The notes under the pieces: generated by a model | Database searches by the model: none | What the model was told of the DNA's origin: nothing | What the model saw: the letters and a program-made list of their open reading frames with translations, nothing else | Shown: positions 33,344 to 41,022 of the stretch, in pieces | How the letters are laid out: each line of letters begins with the position of its first letter | Numbering within the stretch: the stretch's first letter is position 1 | Source: Alistipes sp. | GTDB taxonomy: Bacteria > Bacteroidota > Bacteroidia > Bacteroidales > Rikenellaceae | Direction of reading: 5' to 3' | DNA: 64,000 bases | Assembly (NCBI GenBank): GCA_020026395.1 | Contig: JAHHQM010000008.1 | Coordinates: forward strand, 1 to 64,000 | Translations under genes and position numbers: made by a program

Positions 33344-34311
33344 CGCAGCGGGTCGTTTTGAGGGGTGCAGATCACGATGTCGGCCACCGAGAGCGAGCCG
33401 TGTTCGTGGATTTTCAGGGTGTCGGTCAGGATGTCCACCGTGCGGAGTGTGCCCTTGTCGAGCATCCAGACCCCCGCCGAGGAGATGATTTCGCTCAATC
33501 CCTCCATCATGGCGCGATTTTCGAAGGCGGAGCGCAGCGTGCAACGCACCTCCGAACGGGCGGCGTTTTTCACCCTGTGGCGGTCGATCTCCTGCACCAC
33601 GGGGAAGGTGTAGTGCTCGACCGACCCGTAACGGCTTGTCCACGCCATGCGTACCGATCCGCGGGGACGGCGGATCATCGTGTACTCGATCCGACCTGCT
33701 TTTTCGATCTCGACGGTGATCTTCTCGGCGTCGGGATACTCCGAGCAGTTGAGGCAGAAGATGTGTTGCCCCGCCTCGCGTACCTCAAACGTGCGGATGG
33801 GCATGGGTTTGCGTCCCGTGGCGGTGAGGGTGATGCGGATGGGCGAAAGGTTGTGGAAGAGGATCTCCTCGCTGTCGGAGAATCCCGCGAGGCGTTGCGA
33901 GGGGAGCGAAGAGCGGATTTCGTTACCCGCAAGACGTTGGCGGGCGAAGACAAAACGGCGGCGCGGGGAGCGTTCCTCGTGGAACACGGAGGGTTGTCCG
34001 GGGGTGTCGGGCAGGGTGTTGTAGGTGACCCTCAGTTCGATGTTGATTTCGCGGTCGGTGGCGGGGTAAACGCCCGTGGGGCTGATCGGGGGCAGGGGCG
34101 AACAGTCGGCCAACGCAAGCAGGTAGGGCGAGATGTCGCATTCGAGATGTTGCGTGTTGTAGAATCGGAGTCGGCCGAGCGTGGTGTTTTGTGTCGCGTC
34201 GAGAATCTTGACATCGAGGGTCTGCGCCGTCTGCTGCGGTTCGAAGACATAGCATAACGCACCGAATACGGATGCACCCTCCGGAGGGAGTTTGATGAAA
34301 TGGGAAGCCAT
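33334..34311 (-). CDS. Phage tail-like structural protein
   Basis: 325 aa, with alternating beta-strand-like segments and no signal peptide. It begins MASHFIKLPPEGASVFGAL. The N-terminal 100 residues have the look of distal-tail or fibre-type proteins seen in Bacteroidota prophages; this is pattern-based. It is the first gene of the island and its stop region overlaps the large tail-tip gene by 10 bases. Its promoter is probably the TTG-21-TATCTTTG pair at 34545-34576, which would give a leader of about 225 bases across the DnaA-box cluster. Confidence 0.55.
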   Translation of the reverse strand: MASHFIKLPPEGASVFGALCYVFEPQQTAQTLDVKILDATQNTTLGRLRFYNTQHLECDISPYLLALADCSPLPPISPTGVYPATDREINIELRVTYNTLPDTPGQPSVFHEERSPRRRFVFARQRLAGNEIRSSLPSQRLAGFSDSEEILFHNLSPIRITLTATGRKPMPIRTFEVREAGQHIFCLNCSEYPDAEKITVEIEKAGRIEYTMIRRPRGSVRMAWTSRYGSVEHYTFPVVQEIDRHRVKNAARSEVRCTLRSAFENRAMMEGLSEIISSAGVWMLDKGTLRTVDILTDTLKIHEHGSLSVADIVICTPQNDPLRWN

Positions 34312-34410
34312 ATGAATGTGGTTTTGGTTGGTTTTTTCCGAAGAAGAAAAAGTGCGGGCGGGAAGAATCCGCCCCTCGGAAAGGGAGGAGGTGTATGCAA
34401 ACCGAAAATT

Positions 34411-34507
34411 TGTGCATAAACCTGTTGATAAAGGGTCAATATCTGTGGATAAGTCCCTCTGGTAAAATATAATGAATTGATTAAACGAAAGTTAACGGTG
34501 TTGATAA
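34411..34507 (-). promoter_or_regulatory. Cluster of four DnaA-box-like sites
   Basis: Plus-strand 9-mers are TGTGCATAA (34411-34419), TGTTGATAA (34423-34431), TGTGGATAA (34444-34452) and TGTTGATAA (34499-34507). On the minus strand the first and third match TTATNCACA exactly and the others read TTATCAACA, one base off. All face the same way. Elsewhere in the window I found only isolated matches. Confidence 0.65.
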
Positions 34508-34544
34508 CCGCGAGAAGCAGAACGCCTCGTTCGTTTTGGTGAGG

Positions 34545-34576
34545 CAAAGATACAACAAAACTTACGGGCTTGTCAA
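34545..34576 (-). promoter_or_regulatory. Leftward promoter of the phage island
   Basis: TATCTTTG -7 box on the minus strand (34545-34552), 21 bases from a TTG -33 box (34574-34576). A transcript starting near 34538 would cross the DnaA boxes before reaching the first island gene at 34311. Confidence 0.6.
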
Positions 34577-34603
34577 TACCCCGATGCACTTTTTCTAAAA
34601 AAA

Positions 34604-34635
34604 TTGGAAAAGTTTATAAATTATGCTTACCTTTG
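34604..34635 (+). promoter_or_regulatory. Rightward promoter of the MqnA-like gene
   Basis: A TTG -33 box (34604-34606) lies 21 bases before a TACCTTTG -7 box (34628-34635). The gene starts 38 bases downstream. Confidence 0.65.
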
Positions 34636-34672
34636 TTTCGGTTAAAATCAATTCACGAAATTTCTATGGACG

Positions 34673-35263
34673 ATGGTCATGGTTCCCCGTATAGCTGCTG
34701 TGTCGTATTTGGATACGATGCCGTTTCTCTATGGAATTAAGCACGAAGGAAACTTCCGTGCCGAACTGCTATTGTCCGATTTCAACACTGTCATTTCCGA
34801 TTTCAAAGCGGGACGCGCCGATTTTGCGCTGGTTCCGGTACACGTCGTGCCCGAGTTGCACGACGCGCGTCTGGTCACGGAGTATTGCCTGGGGTATTCG
34901 GGCAACGACGAGGATGACGAGTACCTGCCGATTGTCGATCCCCATTCGCCGATCCTGACGTTTTTCGACGGCGATGATGCCCCTCTGGCTCAATTTTTGG
35001 ATTCGGATCATCCGTGGACTTATGCGGTATGGGTGGGACACAAGGAGTTGGATCCCGATCTCATATCGGGTCTTCAGCATGCCCTGACCTACGGACTGGA
35101 ACACCTCTACGAGTCTATCTTGGAGGGTGGTGTGGAGGATCCGGAGGATGCCTACGACCATTTGTTGCATCTGGATTTCATCTACGACAGTGAGAAGGAA
35201 GAAACGCTTAAAAAATTCTGGACTTCCGGGTCTGATACCCCGCTGAGGGTCAAACCCGGCTGA
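34673..35263 (+). CDS. MqnA/MqnD-like protein with most of one lobe missing
   Basis: 196 aa (or 194 from the ATG at 34679). The start RIAAVSYLDTMPFLYGIKHE and the later GRADFALVPVHVVPEL match the first lobe of the MqnA chorismate dehydratase / periplasmic-binding-like fold. After EYCLGYSGND comes an acidic insertion, and the sequence then resumes at PWTYAVWVGHKELD, which fits the end of the family. The usual SxTSxxL-containing middle of roughly 70 residues is absent, and total length falls well short of the typical 250-280. It may have lost the futalosine-pathway activity and kept a ligand-binding or other role. Confidence 0.6.
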   Translation: MVMVPRIAAVSYLDTMPFLYGIKHEGNFRAELLLSDFNTVISDFKAGRADFALVPVHVVPELHDARLVTEYCLGYSGNDEDDEYLPIVDPHSPILTFFDGDDAPLAQFLDSDHPWTYAVWVGHKELDPDLISGLQHALTYGLEHLYESILEGGVEDPEDAYDHLLHLDFIYDSEKEETLKKFWTSGSDTPLRVKPG

Positions 35264-35354
35264 AGAGGTTAGCCTGGGGGATAGATGGCAGGCCGTTTGA
35301 GGTTCTGCCCGTTCAGACAAAACGAGTTCATCAATTTTTTAAGAGGCGTTTTTT

Positions 35355-36338
35355 ATGATTACCATTTATCTCAAACAATACAACAAGATCATCCGCAATG
35401 CCGACACGAAACTCTTCGATGAGTTGGGCTACGACGATATTTTGTGGATTGATCTGGTATCACCGACCATCAAGGAGCAGAAGGCGGTCGAGAACTTCAT
35501 GGAGATCAGCCTTCAGACCAAACAACAGGTCGAGGAGATCGAGTCCACCTCAAAATATTTCGAAACGGAGAATTCCATCATTTCGAACTCCAACTTCTTT
35601 ATACCGACCGGCGATTCGTTCGTCGTGGAACCCGTATCGTTCATCATCTCGAACGAGGGTGTGCTGGTGTCGCTGCGCAATGCCGAATTCCGCACCTTCA
35701 AGGAGACCGAAAAACGCCTTCAGATGAACTACCGGAGTTATTCGACGGGTTATCACCTGTTGATTTCGCTGCTCGAGGTGCGCATCGACTTCGATGCCGA
35801 CCTTGTGGAGCTGGTGGCCAAACAGGTTGCCACGCTTGCCAAGGAGATCAACTCCGAGGCGACGATCAACAAGGAGGTACTGCACCGCATCAGTGCCTTG
35901 CAGGAGAGTACCATGTTGCTGCGAGAGAACATCTTCGACCGTCAGCGCGTGCTGTCGGGCATCCTGCGTTCGGAACGCTTCCCGAACGATATCTACCCGC
36001 GTCTGCAACTGATGATCAAGGACGTGAACTCGCTGATCAACCACGCCGATTTCAGTTTCCAGCGTTTGGACTATATCCAGGATGCATCGCTGGGTCTGAT
36101 CAACATCGAGCAGAACGAGATCGTCAAGATCTTCTCGGTGGCCGCCGTGATCTTCATGCCCGCAACCCTCATCGCAAGTATCTACGGCATGAACTTCAAG
36201 TTTATCCCCGAATTGAACTGGCTGATCCACCTCGAGAACGGCACGACCATCCCGATGGGTTATATCTTCGCCATCTTCATGATGGTGCTCTGTTCGGGTC
36301 TGACCATCTGGTTCTTCCGCTATAAAAAATGGCTTTAA
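35355..36338 (+). CDS. corA: CorA-family magnesium/divalent metal channel
   Basis: 327 aa. A long cytoplasmic N-terminal region (about 1-260) leads into two C-terminal membrane helices. The first ends with the signature IYGMNF (GMN motif) and the second ends with FRYKKWL. CorA homopentamers carry Mg2+ or Co2+ across the inner membrane. It starts 91 bases after the MqnA-like gene with no clear promoter of its own, so the two may be co-transcribed. Confidence 0.9.
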   Translation: MITIYLKQYNKIIRNADTKLFDELGYDDILWIDLVSPTIKEQKAVENFMEISLQTKQQVEEIESTSKYFETENSIISNSNFFIPTGDSFVVEPVSFIISNEGVLVSLRNAEFRTFKETEKRLQMNYRSYSTGYHLLISLLEVRIDFDADLVELVAKQVATLAKEINSEATINKEVLHRISALQESTMLLRENIFDRQRVLSGILRSERFPNDIYPRLQLMIKDVNSLINHADFSFQRLDYIQDASLGLINIEQNEIVKIFSVAAVIFMPATLIASIYGMNFKFIPELNWLIHLENGTTIPMGYIFAIFMMVLCSGLTIWFFRYKKWL

Positions 36339-36356
36339 GCTTCAAGTTTCAATAAG

Positions 36357-36393
36357 AAAACCCCGCATTTCGTAATGAGGTGCGGGGTTTTTT
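36357..36393. terminator. Bidirectional terminator between corA and the GH109 gene
   Basis: AAAACCCCGCA pairs with TGCGGGGTTTT, with T residues on the plus side and A residues on the minus side, between convergent genes. Confidence 0.9.
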
Positions 36394-36414
36394 GTGGCTT
36401 TTGCCTGAAGGGGG

Positions 36415-37815
36415 CTAATCGACCAGCATGGCGTGACGGTAACCCCTGATCTTGTTCCAGTCGCCGCGCGTAAAGTCGGGCACGGCCACGGGAGCACTCT
36501 TGTGCTCGATCGACATGGCGGTCAGCGCACCGATGCACGACCACTCGGCGGCATCGTAAACATCCTGATCCAGCGGCAGTCCGTGACGCAGACAGTAGAT
36601 CAGACGGTAGTCCATGATGAAGTCCATACCGCCGTGACCGCCCACCTCGCGGGCTTTCTCCTCGATCTCGATGGCGATCGGGTCTTTGTACTGCTCCATG
36701 AGTGCCTTGCGTACCTCGTCCGACACGAAATTGTGGGCATTGAGGTTTTCGTGGTCGGGCACTTCCGTCTCGGCCAGCTGTTCGGGCTCGAAGGCGTAAC
36801 CCTCGACGGGATATTTGTTGGCAAAACCCTTCGTACCGGTCAACTGATACATACGGCTGTAGGGACGGGGCGTGTAGACATTGTGCTGGAGATGGATCGT
36901 GCGACCCTTCTCGGTTTTGATGAGCGTCAGCGTGTGGTCGGCGTTGGCGAAGGTGTCGGCCTGCTTGCGATCCTTCACCAATTTCAGACCGTTTACCGAC
37001 TTGGTGTCCATCGACACGAGGTAGTTCATCTTGTCACCGCGGTGAATGTCCAACAGCTGACAGGCGGGGCCCAGACCGTGCGTGGCGTATACGTCGCCGC
37101 GATGATTCTGGTTGAAGGCCAGACGCCAGTTGCCCTGATACTCGTCCCAGAAGGGTTCGAGGTTGTGGATGTAGGAACCCTCTACGTGGAGAATCTCGCC
37201 GAAAAGACCCTGACGCGCCATGTTGAGCGTTGTCAGCTCGAAGAAATCATACACGCAGTTCTCCAACATCATGCAGTGACGCTGGGTTTTCTCGGCCGTA
37301 TCGACCAGCTGCCAACACTCTTCGAGCGAGGTGGCGGCGGGTACTTCGACGGCGACATGCTTGCCGTGCTCCATGGCGTAGACGGCCATCGGCACGTGCT
37401 GCAACCACGGCGTGGCGATGTATACGAGGTCGATGTCGTCGCGCTCGCAGAGCTGTTTCCAACCCTCCTCACCGCTGTATTCGGCGGCTTCGGGGAGGTT
37501 GTGGTGCTTGAGGATGGCCTGCGATCGCTCCACGCGGTCGGGATAGAGGTCACACAACGCCTTGATTTCCACCCCGTCAATGTGGGTGAAACGATCTACG
37601 GCACTCGGGCCGCGCATGCCCAGACCGATGAATCCCACGCGGACAACCTCCATCGGTTCGGTTCTCAGTCCCAAAACCGATTTCTGTCCCGGAGCACGCT
37701 CGGGCGTATCGAAAACAATCATTCCGTCGACTTCTTTCCAGCCTTTCGACTCTTCGCAAGAGGTAAGGCCGAGGGCGGCGGTCAGGAATACCAGCATCAA
37801 AAGAATTTTCTTCAT
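36415..37815 (-). CDS. GH109-type NAD-dependent glycosidase lipoprotein (Gfo/Idh/MocA fold)
   Basis: 466 aa. Lipoprotein signal with Cys20 in GLTSC. NAD-binding Rossmann motif VGFIGLGMRG at 60-69, then CDLYPDRVERS, VAVEVPAATS and YATHGLGP, the typical order in family 109 alpha-N-acetylgalactosaminidases of gut Bacteroidales. Such enzymes use bound NAD+ in a redox-elimination mechanism and act on terminal GalNAc, for instance of mucin or blood-group A antigen. Specificity is an inference, since other Gfo/Idh/MocA proteins share the fold. Export as a lipoprotein fits glycan foraging. Confidence 0.78.
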   Translation of the reverse strand: MKKILLMLVFLTAALGLTSCEESKGWKEVDGMIVFDTPERAPGQKSVLGLRTEPMEVVRVGFIGLGMRGPSAVDRFTHIDGVEIKALCDLYPDRVERSQAILKHHNLPEAAEYSGEEGWKQLCERDDIDLVYIATPWLQHVPMAVYAMEHGKHVAVEVPAATSLEECWQLVDTAEKTQRHCMMLENCVYDFFELTTLNMARQGLFGEILHVEGSYIHNLEPFWDEYQGNWRLAFNQNHRGDVYATHGLGPACQLLDIHRGDKMNYLVSMDTKSVNGLKLVKDRKQADTFANADHTLTLIKTEKGRTIHLQHNVYTPRPYSRMYQLTGTKGFANKYPVEGYAFEPEQLAETEVPDHENLNAHNFVSDEVRKALMEQYKDPIAIEIEEKAREVGGHGGMDFIMDYRLIYCLRHGLPLDQDVYDAAEWSCIGALTAMSIEHKSAPVAVPDFTRGDWNKIRGYRHAMLVD

Positions 37816-37844
37816 AGGTGTAAAGTATTTGATTTACGTCTATG

Positions 37845-37852
37845 CAAAAATA
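37845..37852 (-). promoter_or_regulatory. -7 box upstream of the GH109 gene
   Basis: TATTTTTG on the minus strand, 29 bases before the start codon at 37815. No clear -33 box. Confidence 0.4.
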
Positions 37853-37889
37853 GGAAATATTTTGGGATTGCGGGACGGGATGGGGATAC

Positions 37890-37921
37890 AAAAAAGGTTG
37901 CTTTCGAGAAGCAACCTTTTT
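37890..37921 (-). terminator. Terminator after tRNA-Thr(CGU)
   Basis: AAAAAGGTTGCTT and AAGCAACCTTTTT form a strong stem directly after the 3' end of the leftward tRNA gene. Confidence 0.85.
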
Positions 37922-37923
37922 CG

Positions 37924-37996
37924 AGCCGAAACCGGGACTTGAACCCGGGACCTTTTCATTACGAGTGAAACGCTCTACCAACTGAGCTATTTCGGC
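37924..37996 (-). tRNA. tRNA-Thr (anticodon CGU)
   Basis: A 73-base cloverleaf on the minus strand. The acceptor arms GCCGAAA and TTTCGGC pair over 7 bp. The D arm AGCTCAGTTGGTAGAGC, the anticodon loop with CGT (reads ACG) and the T arm GGGTTCAAGTCCC are intact. CCA is not encoded. A terminator follows at once. Confidence 0.95.
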
Positions 37997-38091
37997 CTTC
38001 GGGGGATTTCTTTCCCCTTTTCGGTTTGCAAATATCCGAAAAATATTCGGTGTTCGCAAGAAAAACCGTAAAAAATCTTACTTTTTGTTGT

Positions 38092-38099
38092 TATCTTTG
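38092..38099 (+). promoter_or_regulatory. -7 box upstream of cstA
   Basis: TATCTTTG on the plus strand. The cstA start is 146 bases downstream, leaving a long untranslated leader that includes a CACCACCGA tandem repeat (38201-38219). Confidence 0.5.
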
Positions 38100-38244
38100 C
38101 ATAAATAAATTTTTTGAGGCGTGAATTTCGGCGCGAAGTCCCGTTTTCGGGGGCTTTCCACGAGTGACTTGACCTTTTACCGAGGGGCTTTAGATCCGGC
38201 CACCACCGACCACCACCGAACGATAGATTTAAAAAATAAGGGAT

Positions 38245-39672
38245 ATGATTACATTTTTGATTTGTCTCGGATTGCTCGTCTTGGCTTATTTCACCTACGG
38301 ACGCTATTTGGAACACAAGGTCGATGTCGATCCTTCGGCAAAGACTCCGTGTGACCGCTTGTATGACGGTGTGGACTATGTGCCGCTGCCGCGCTGGCGA
38401 GTGTTCCTGATCCAACTGCTGAACATTGCGGGTACGGGACCCATTTTCGGTGCGGTGCTCGGTGCCTGCTTCGGCCCCGTGTCCTTCCTGTGGATCACCT
38501 TCGGCGGTATTTTTATGGGTGCGATGCACGATTTCCTGTCGGGCATGATGCTCGTGCGTAACGACGGATTGAGCATTCCCGAAGTCGTCGGCAAATATCT
38601 GGGCGAGGGTATGCGCCGCTTTATGCGGGTCTTCTCGGTGCTGCTGCTGATCCTGGTGGGTGCGGTGTTCCTCTTGAGCCCCGCCCAACTTTTGGGCGAT
38701 ATGACCCCCTCTCTCTCCACGTCGGTGTGGGTGTGGATCATCCTGGCCTACTATTTCGTGGCCACGCTCCTGCCGATCGACAAGATCGTCGGCAAGATCT
38801 ACCCCGTATTCGGTGTCGCCATGGTCGCCATGGCCGTCGGGTTGATGGGAGCCCTGCTTTTCGGCGGATATGACATCCCCGAGATGACCACCTTCGCCAA
38901 CTTCCAGCTCCATCCCGACAAACTGCCGATCGTCCCGACGTTGTTCATCACGATTGCCTGCGGTGCGATTTCGGGATTCCACGCCACACAGTCGCCCCTC
39001 ATGGCGCGTTGCGTGCGTAACGAGAGCGAGTGCCGCTCGGTATTCTACGGCGCGATGATCTCCGAGTCGATCATTGCGCTGGTGTGGGCAGCCGTGGCCA
39101 TGACCTTCTTCGGCGGTGCGGGCGAACTCTCGCAGGTATTGAGCGAACACGGCGGCAGCGCCGCATGGGCAGTGGGCGAGATCTCCAACGGTATGCTGGG
39201 TGTTGCGGGCGGTATCCTTGCCCTGCTGGGTGTGGTTGCAGCCCCGATCACTTCGGGCGATACGGCCTTCCGCTCGGCACGACTTATCATCGCCGATATG
39301 TTCCGCATCGACCAGAAAAACAAACTCAAACGACTCTATATCTGCATTCCGCTGTTCGTCGTCGGCTACATCATCACGCAGGTCGATTTCGATGTCGTGT
39401 GGCGTTATTTCGCATGGACGAACCAGACGCTGGCCACGATCGTGTTGTGGAGCATCACGGTCTATATGTACCGCCTGAAACGCAACAAGTGGATTGCACT
39501 TCTGCCGTCGGTTTTCATGACGTTCATCTGTTCGATGTTCCTCTTTGTGTCGGATCAGTTCTTCGGCATGCGGGATCATACGATGGCCTCCGTTCTGGGC
39601 GGTGTCGTGACGCTGGCAGTGCTTATTATGATGATTTACAAATTACAACGTGATGCAAAACGCTTATCTTAA
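38245..39672 (+). CDS. cstA: Carbon starvation protein CstA family transporter
   Basis: 475 aa with about 12 membrane helices. The N-terminal ICLGLLVLAYFTYGRYLEHK and the block NIAGTGPIFGAVLGACFGP followed by GAMHDFLSGMMLVRNDG are characteristic of CstA, which takes up peptides or pyruvate during starvation in other bacteria. At 475 aa it is the short Bacteroidota form, without the roughly 200 C-terminal residues of E. coli CstA. The next gene overlaps its end by 20 bases. The long 5' leader could carry regulation, but no known motif is recognised. Confidence 0.88.
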   Translation: MITFLICLGLLVLAYFTYGRYLEHKVDVDPSAKTPCDRLYDGVDYVPLPRWRVFLIQLLNIAGTGPIFGAVLGACFGPVSFLWITFGGIFMGAMHDFLSGMMLVRNDGLSIPEVVGKYLGEGMRRFMRVFSVLLLILVGAVFLLSPAQLLGDMTPSLSTSVWVWIILAYYFVATLLPIDKIVGKIYPVFGVAMVAMAVGLMGALLFGGYDIPEMTTFANFQLHPDKLPIVPTLFITIACGAISGFHATQSPLMARCVRNESECRSVFYGAMISESIIALVWAAVAMTFFGGAGELSQVLSEHGGSAAWAVGEISNGMLGVAGGILALLGVVAAPITSGDTAFRSARLIIADMFRIDQKNKLKRLYICIPLFVVGYIITQVDFDVVWRYFAWTNQTLATIVLWSITVYMYRLKRNKWIALLPSVFMTFICSMFLFVSDQFFGMRDHTMASVLGGVVTLAVLIMMIYKLQRDAKRLS

Positions 39673-40345
39673 ACCCACCCCCGACCAGACCTTCGAAGTG
39701 ATTGGTGAAGGCCGCTTTAATTTCAAGGAACTTCTTGCCGATTCGCGTAAATTGGAACGCGAGGGGCATGTCCAGGAGGCGTGTAACCTTCGTTTTCAGG
39801 GTTTCCAGAGCCTTCAGGAACTGCTTCCCGACGATGAGGAGATCAACCTGGAGTGGGAGCACGCCAATTCGCGTGCGGCACTGCAACTGATCTATGCCTC
39901 GGCGATCGACCACTTCCTGATCAACGATTTCGAGATGTCGGCCGCCCTGTTGGAGCTGTTGCTGGATCTTGACCCCGAAGATCATCTGGAGGGAAGCGAG
40001 ACCCTGGCGTGGAACTACCTCTGCATGGACGAACGCGAATTGTTCGACGAGGTGATCAACGACGTGTCGGATAAATATCCGAGCCGTGTGCTGCTTTTGT
40101 TGTGGGCGGATTACCGCCAGACGGGCAAACTCGCCGAGGGCGAACTGCAACGCTTCAAGAGCCGTTACGCCCCCTATTACCGCGAATTTGTGGCCGATAC
40201 CCATCCCGCCGACGAGGCCTACCTCAAGGGACTGGATGCCGAACGACCCACCGACGAGGTGCTCGCCCGCGAGTTGTGGCTCCAGACCGAAAACATCTGG
40301 GCACAGTGGCCCGATTTTATCGAGGCACTCCGCGCCACGGCATAA
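39653..40345 (+). CDS. Helical-repeat hypothetical protein coupled to cstA
   Basis: 230 aa from the ATG at 39653; a GTG three bases upstream is the alternative. It is mostly alpha-helical, acidic and without signal peptide or membrane helix. Spacing of repeated helices (for example LLELLLDLDPEDHLEGSE) suggests a TPR- or HEAT-like solenoid, but no family is recognised. It overlaps the cstA end by 20 bases and so is translationally coupled, which suggests a role linked to the transporter. Confidence 0.7.
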   Translation: MQNAYLKPTPDQTFEVIGEGRFNFKELLADSRKLEREGHVQEACNLRFQGFQSLQELLPDDEEINLEWEHANSRAALQLIYASAIDHFLINDFEMSAALLELLLDLDPEDHLEGSETLAWNYLCMDERELFDEVINDVSDKYPSRVLLLLWADYRQTGKLAEGELQRFKSRYAPYYREFVADTHPADEAYLKGLDAERPTDEVLARELWLQTENIWAQWPDFIEALRATA

Positions 40346-40365
40346 CGGAACCCTACCTATATAAT

Positions 40366-40406
40366 AAAAGAGCAGGTTTGCCCATGCGGGCAGACCTGCT
40401 CTTTTT
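40366..40406. terminator. Bidirectional terminator between the helical protein and recR
   Basis: AAAAGAGCAGGT pairs with ACCTGCTCTTTT, with an inner TGCCC/GGGCA stem, between convergent genes. Confidence 0.9.
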
Positions 40407-40422
40407 GTATTTTGCTCAATGA

Positions 40423-41022
40423 TTATTCGATTTCGCGGCGGTTGCGTAAAGCCTGCGTGATCGTCAGCTCGTCGACGTACTCCAATTCGTCGCCGAATCC
40501 GATACCGCGTGCGATGGAGGTGATCTTCAACCCCTCGAATCGCTTCAGACGGTTCATCAGATAGAACAGCGTCGTTTCACCCTCGACCGAGGTCGAGATG
40601 GCGAGAATCACCTCACGAACCCCGCCCTGTGCAATGCGATCCAGCAAGAGGTCGATCTTCAGATCCGACGGCGAGATGCCCTGCATCGGCGAGATCACAC
40701 CGCCCAAAACATGGTACAAACCCTTGTACTGACGGGTATTCTCGATCGACAACACATCGGCCACCTGCTCGACGATGCAGATCGTGGAGTGGTCGCGTTC
40801 GCGGTCGGCGCAGATCGGACAAACGTCCTCGTCCGAGAGGTTGTTGCACAGACGGCAGTATTTGATGTCGGTACGGAAACGGTCGATGCTGCGCGTCATG
40901 TCGCTGACCGATTCGGGTTCCATGCGCAACAGGTGCATGGCCAACCGAAGGGCGGTACGGCGGCCGATTCCGGGCAGTCTCGACAATTCGCCCACCACAT
41001 CCTGCAAGAGTTTCGAGGTCAT
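40423..41022 (-). CDS. recR: Recombination mediator protein RecR
   Basis: 199 aa, the normal length. Order: helix-hairpin-helix start (ELSRLPGIGRRTALRLAMHL), a C4 zinc finger (CRLCNNLSDEDVCPIC at about 57-72) and a Toprim domain containing ICIVEQVADVLSIENT and GVISPMQGISP. RecR with RecO (encoded at 62.4 kb) and RecF loads RecA on gapped DNA. Its start codon shares one base with the batE-like stop, so it is coupled to the bat genes. Confidence 0.95.
   Translation of the reverse strand: MTSKLLQDVVGELSRLPGIGRRTALRLAMHLLRMEPESVSDMTRSIDRFRTDIKYCRLCNNLSDEDVCPICADRERDHSTICIVEQVADVLSIENTRQYKGLYHVLGGVISPMQGISPSDLKIDLLLDRIAQGGVREVILAISTSVEGETTLFYLMNRLKRFEGLKITSIARGIGFGDELEYVDELTITQALRNRREIE

Larger units (their letters stand above)
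34312..34672. other. Candidate replication origin (oriC) intergenic region
   Basis: This 361-base non-coding segment separates the leftward phage island from the rightward MqnA-like gene. It contains four DnaA-box-like 9-mers in one direction (34411-34507), an AT-rich stretch (about 34461-34498) that could serve as an unwinding element, and divergent promoters (34545-34576 leftward, 34604-34635 rightward). Two parS-like sites lie 8 and 17 kb to the left. Genes to the left are about four-fifths leftward, as expected for fork-aligned transcription; genes to the right are mixed. No dnaA gene is in the window. Confidence 0.6.

Noticed and set aside
26617..34672. Attachment-site repeats around the phage island
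   Set aside because: I compared the two edges and found no shared direct repeat, tRNA gene or integrase, so no insertion boundaries can be claimed.
38121..38354. 77-codon plus-strand frame upstream of cstA
   Set aside because: It has a GTG start, overlaps the cstA coding start by about 110 bases in another frame, and contains no recognisable leader-peptide signal.
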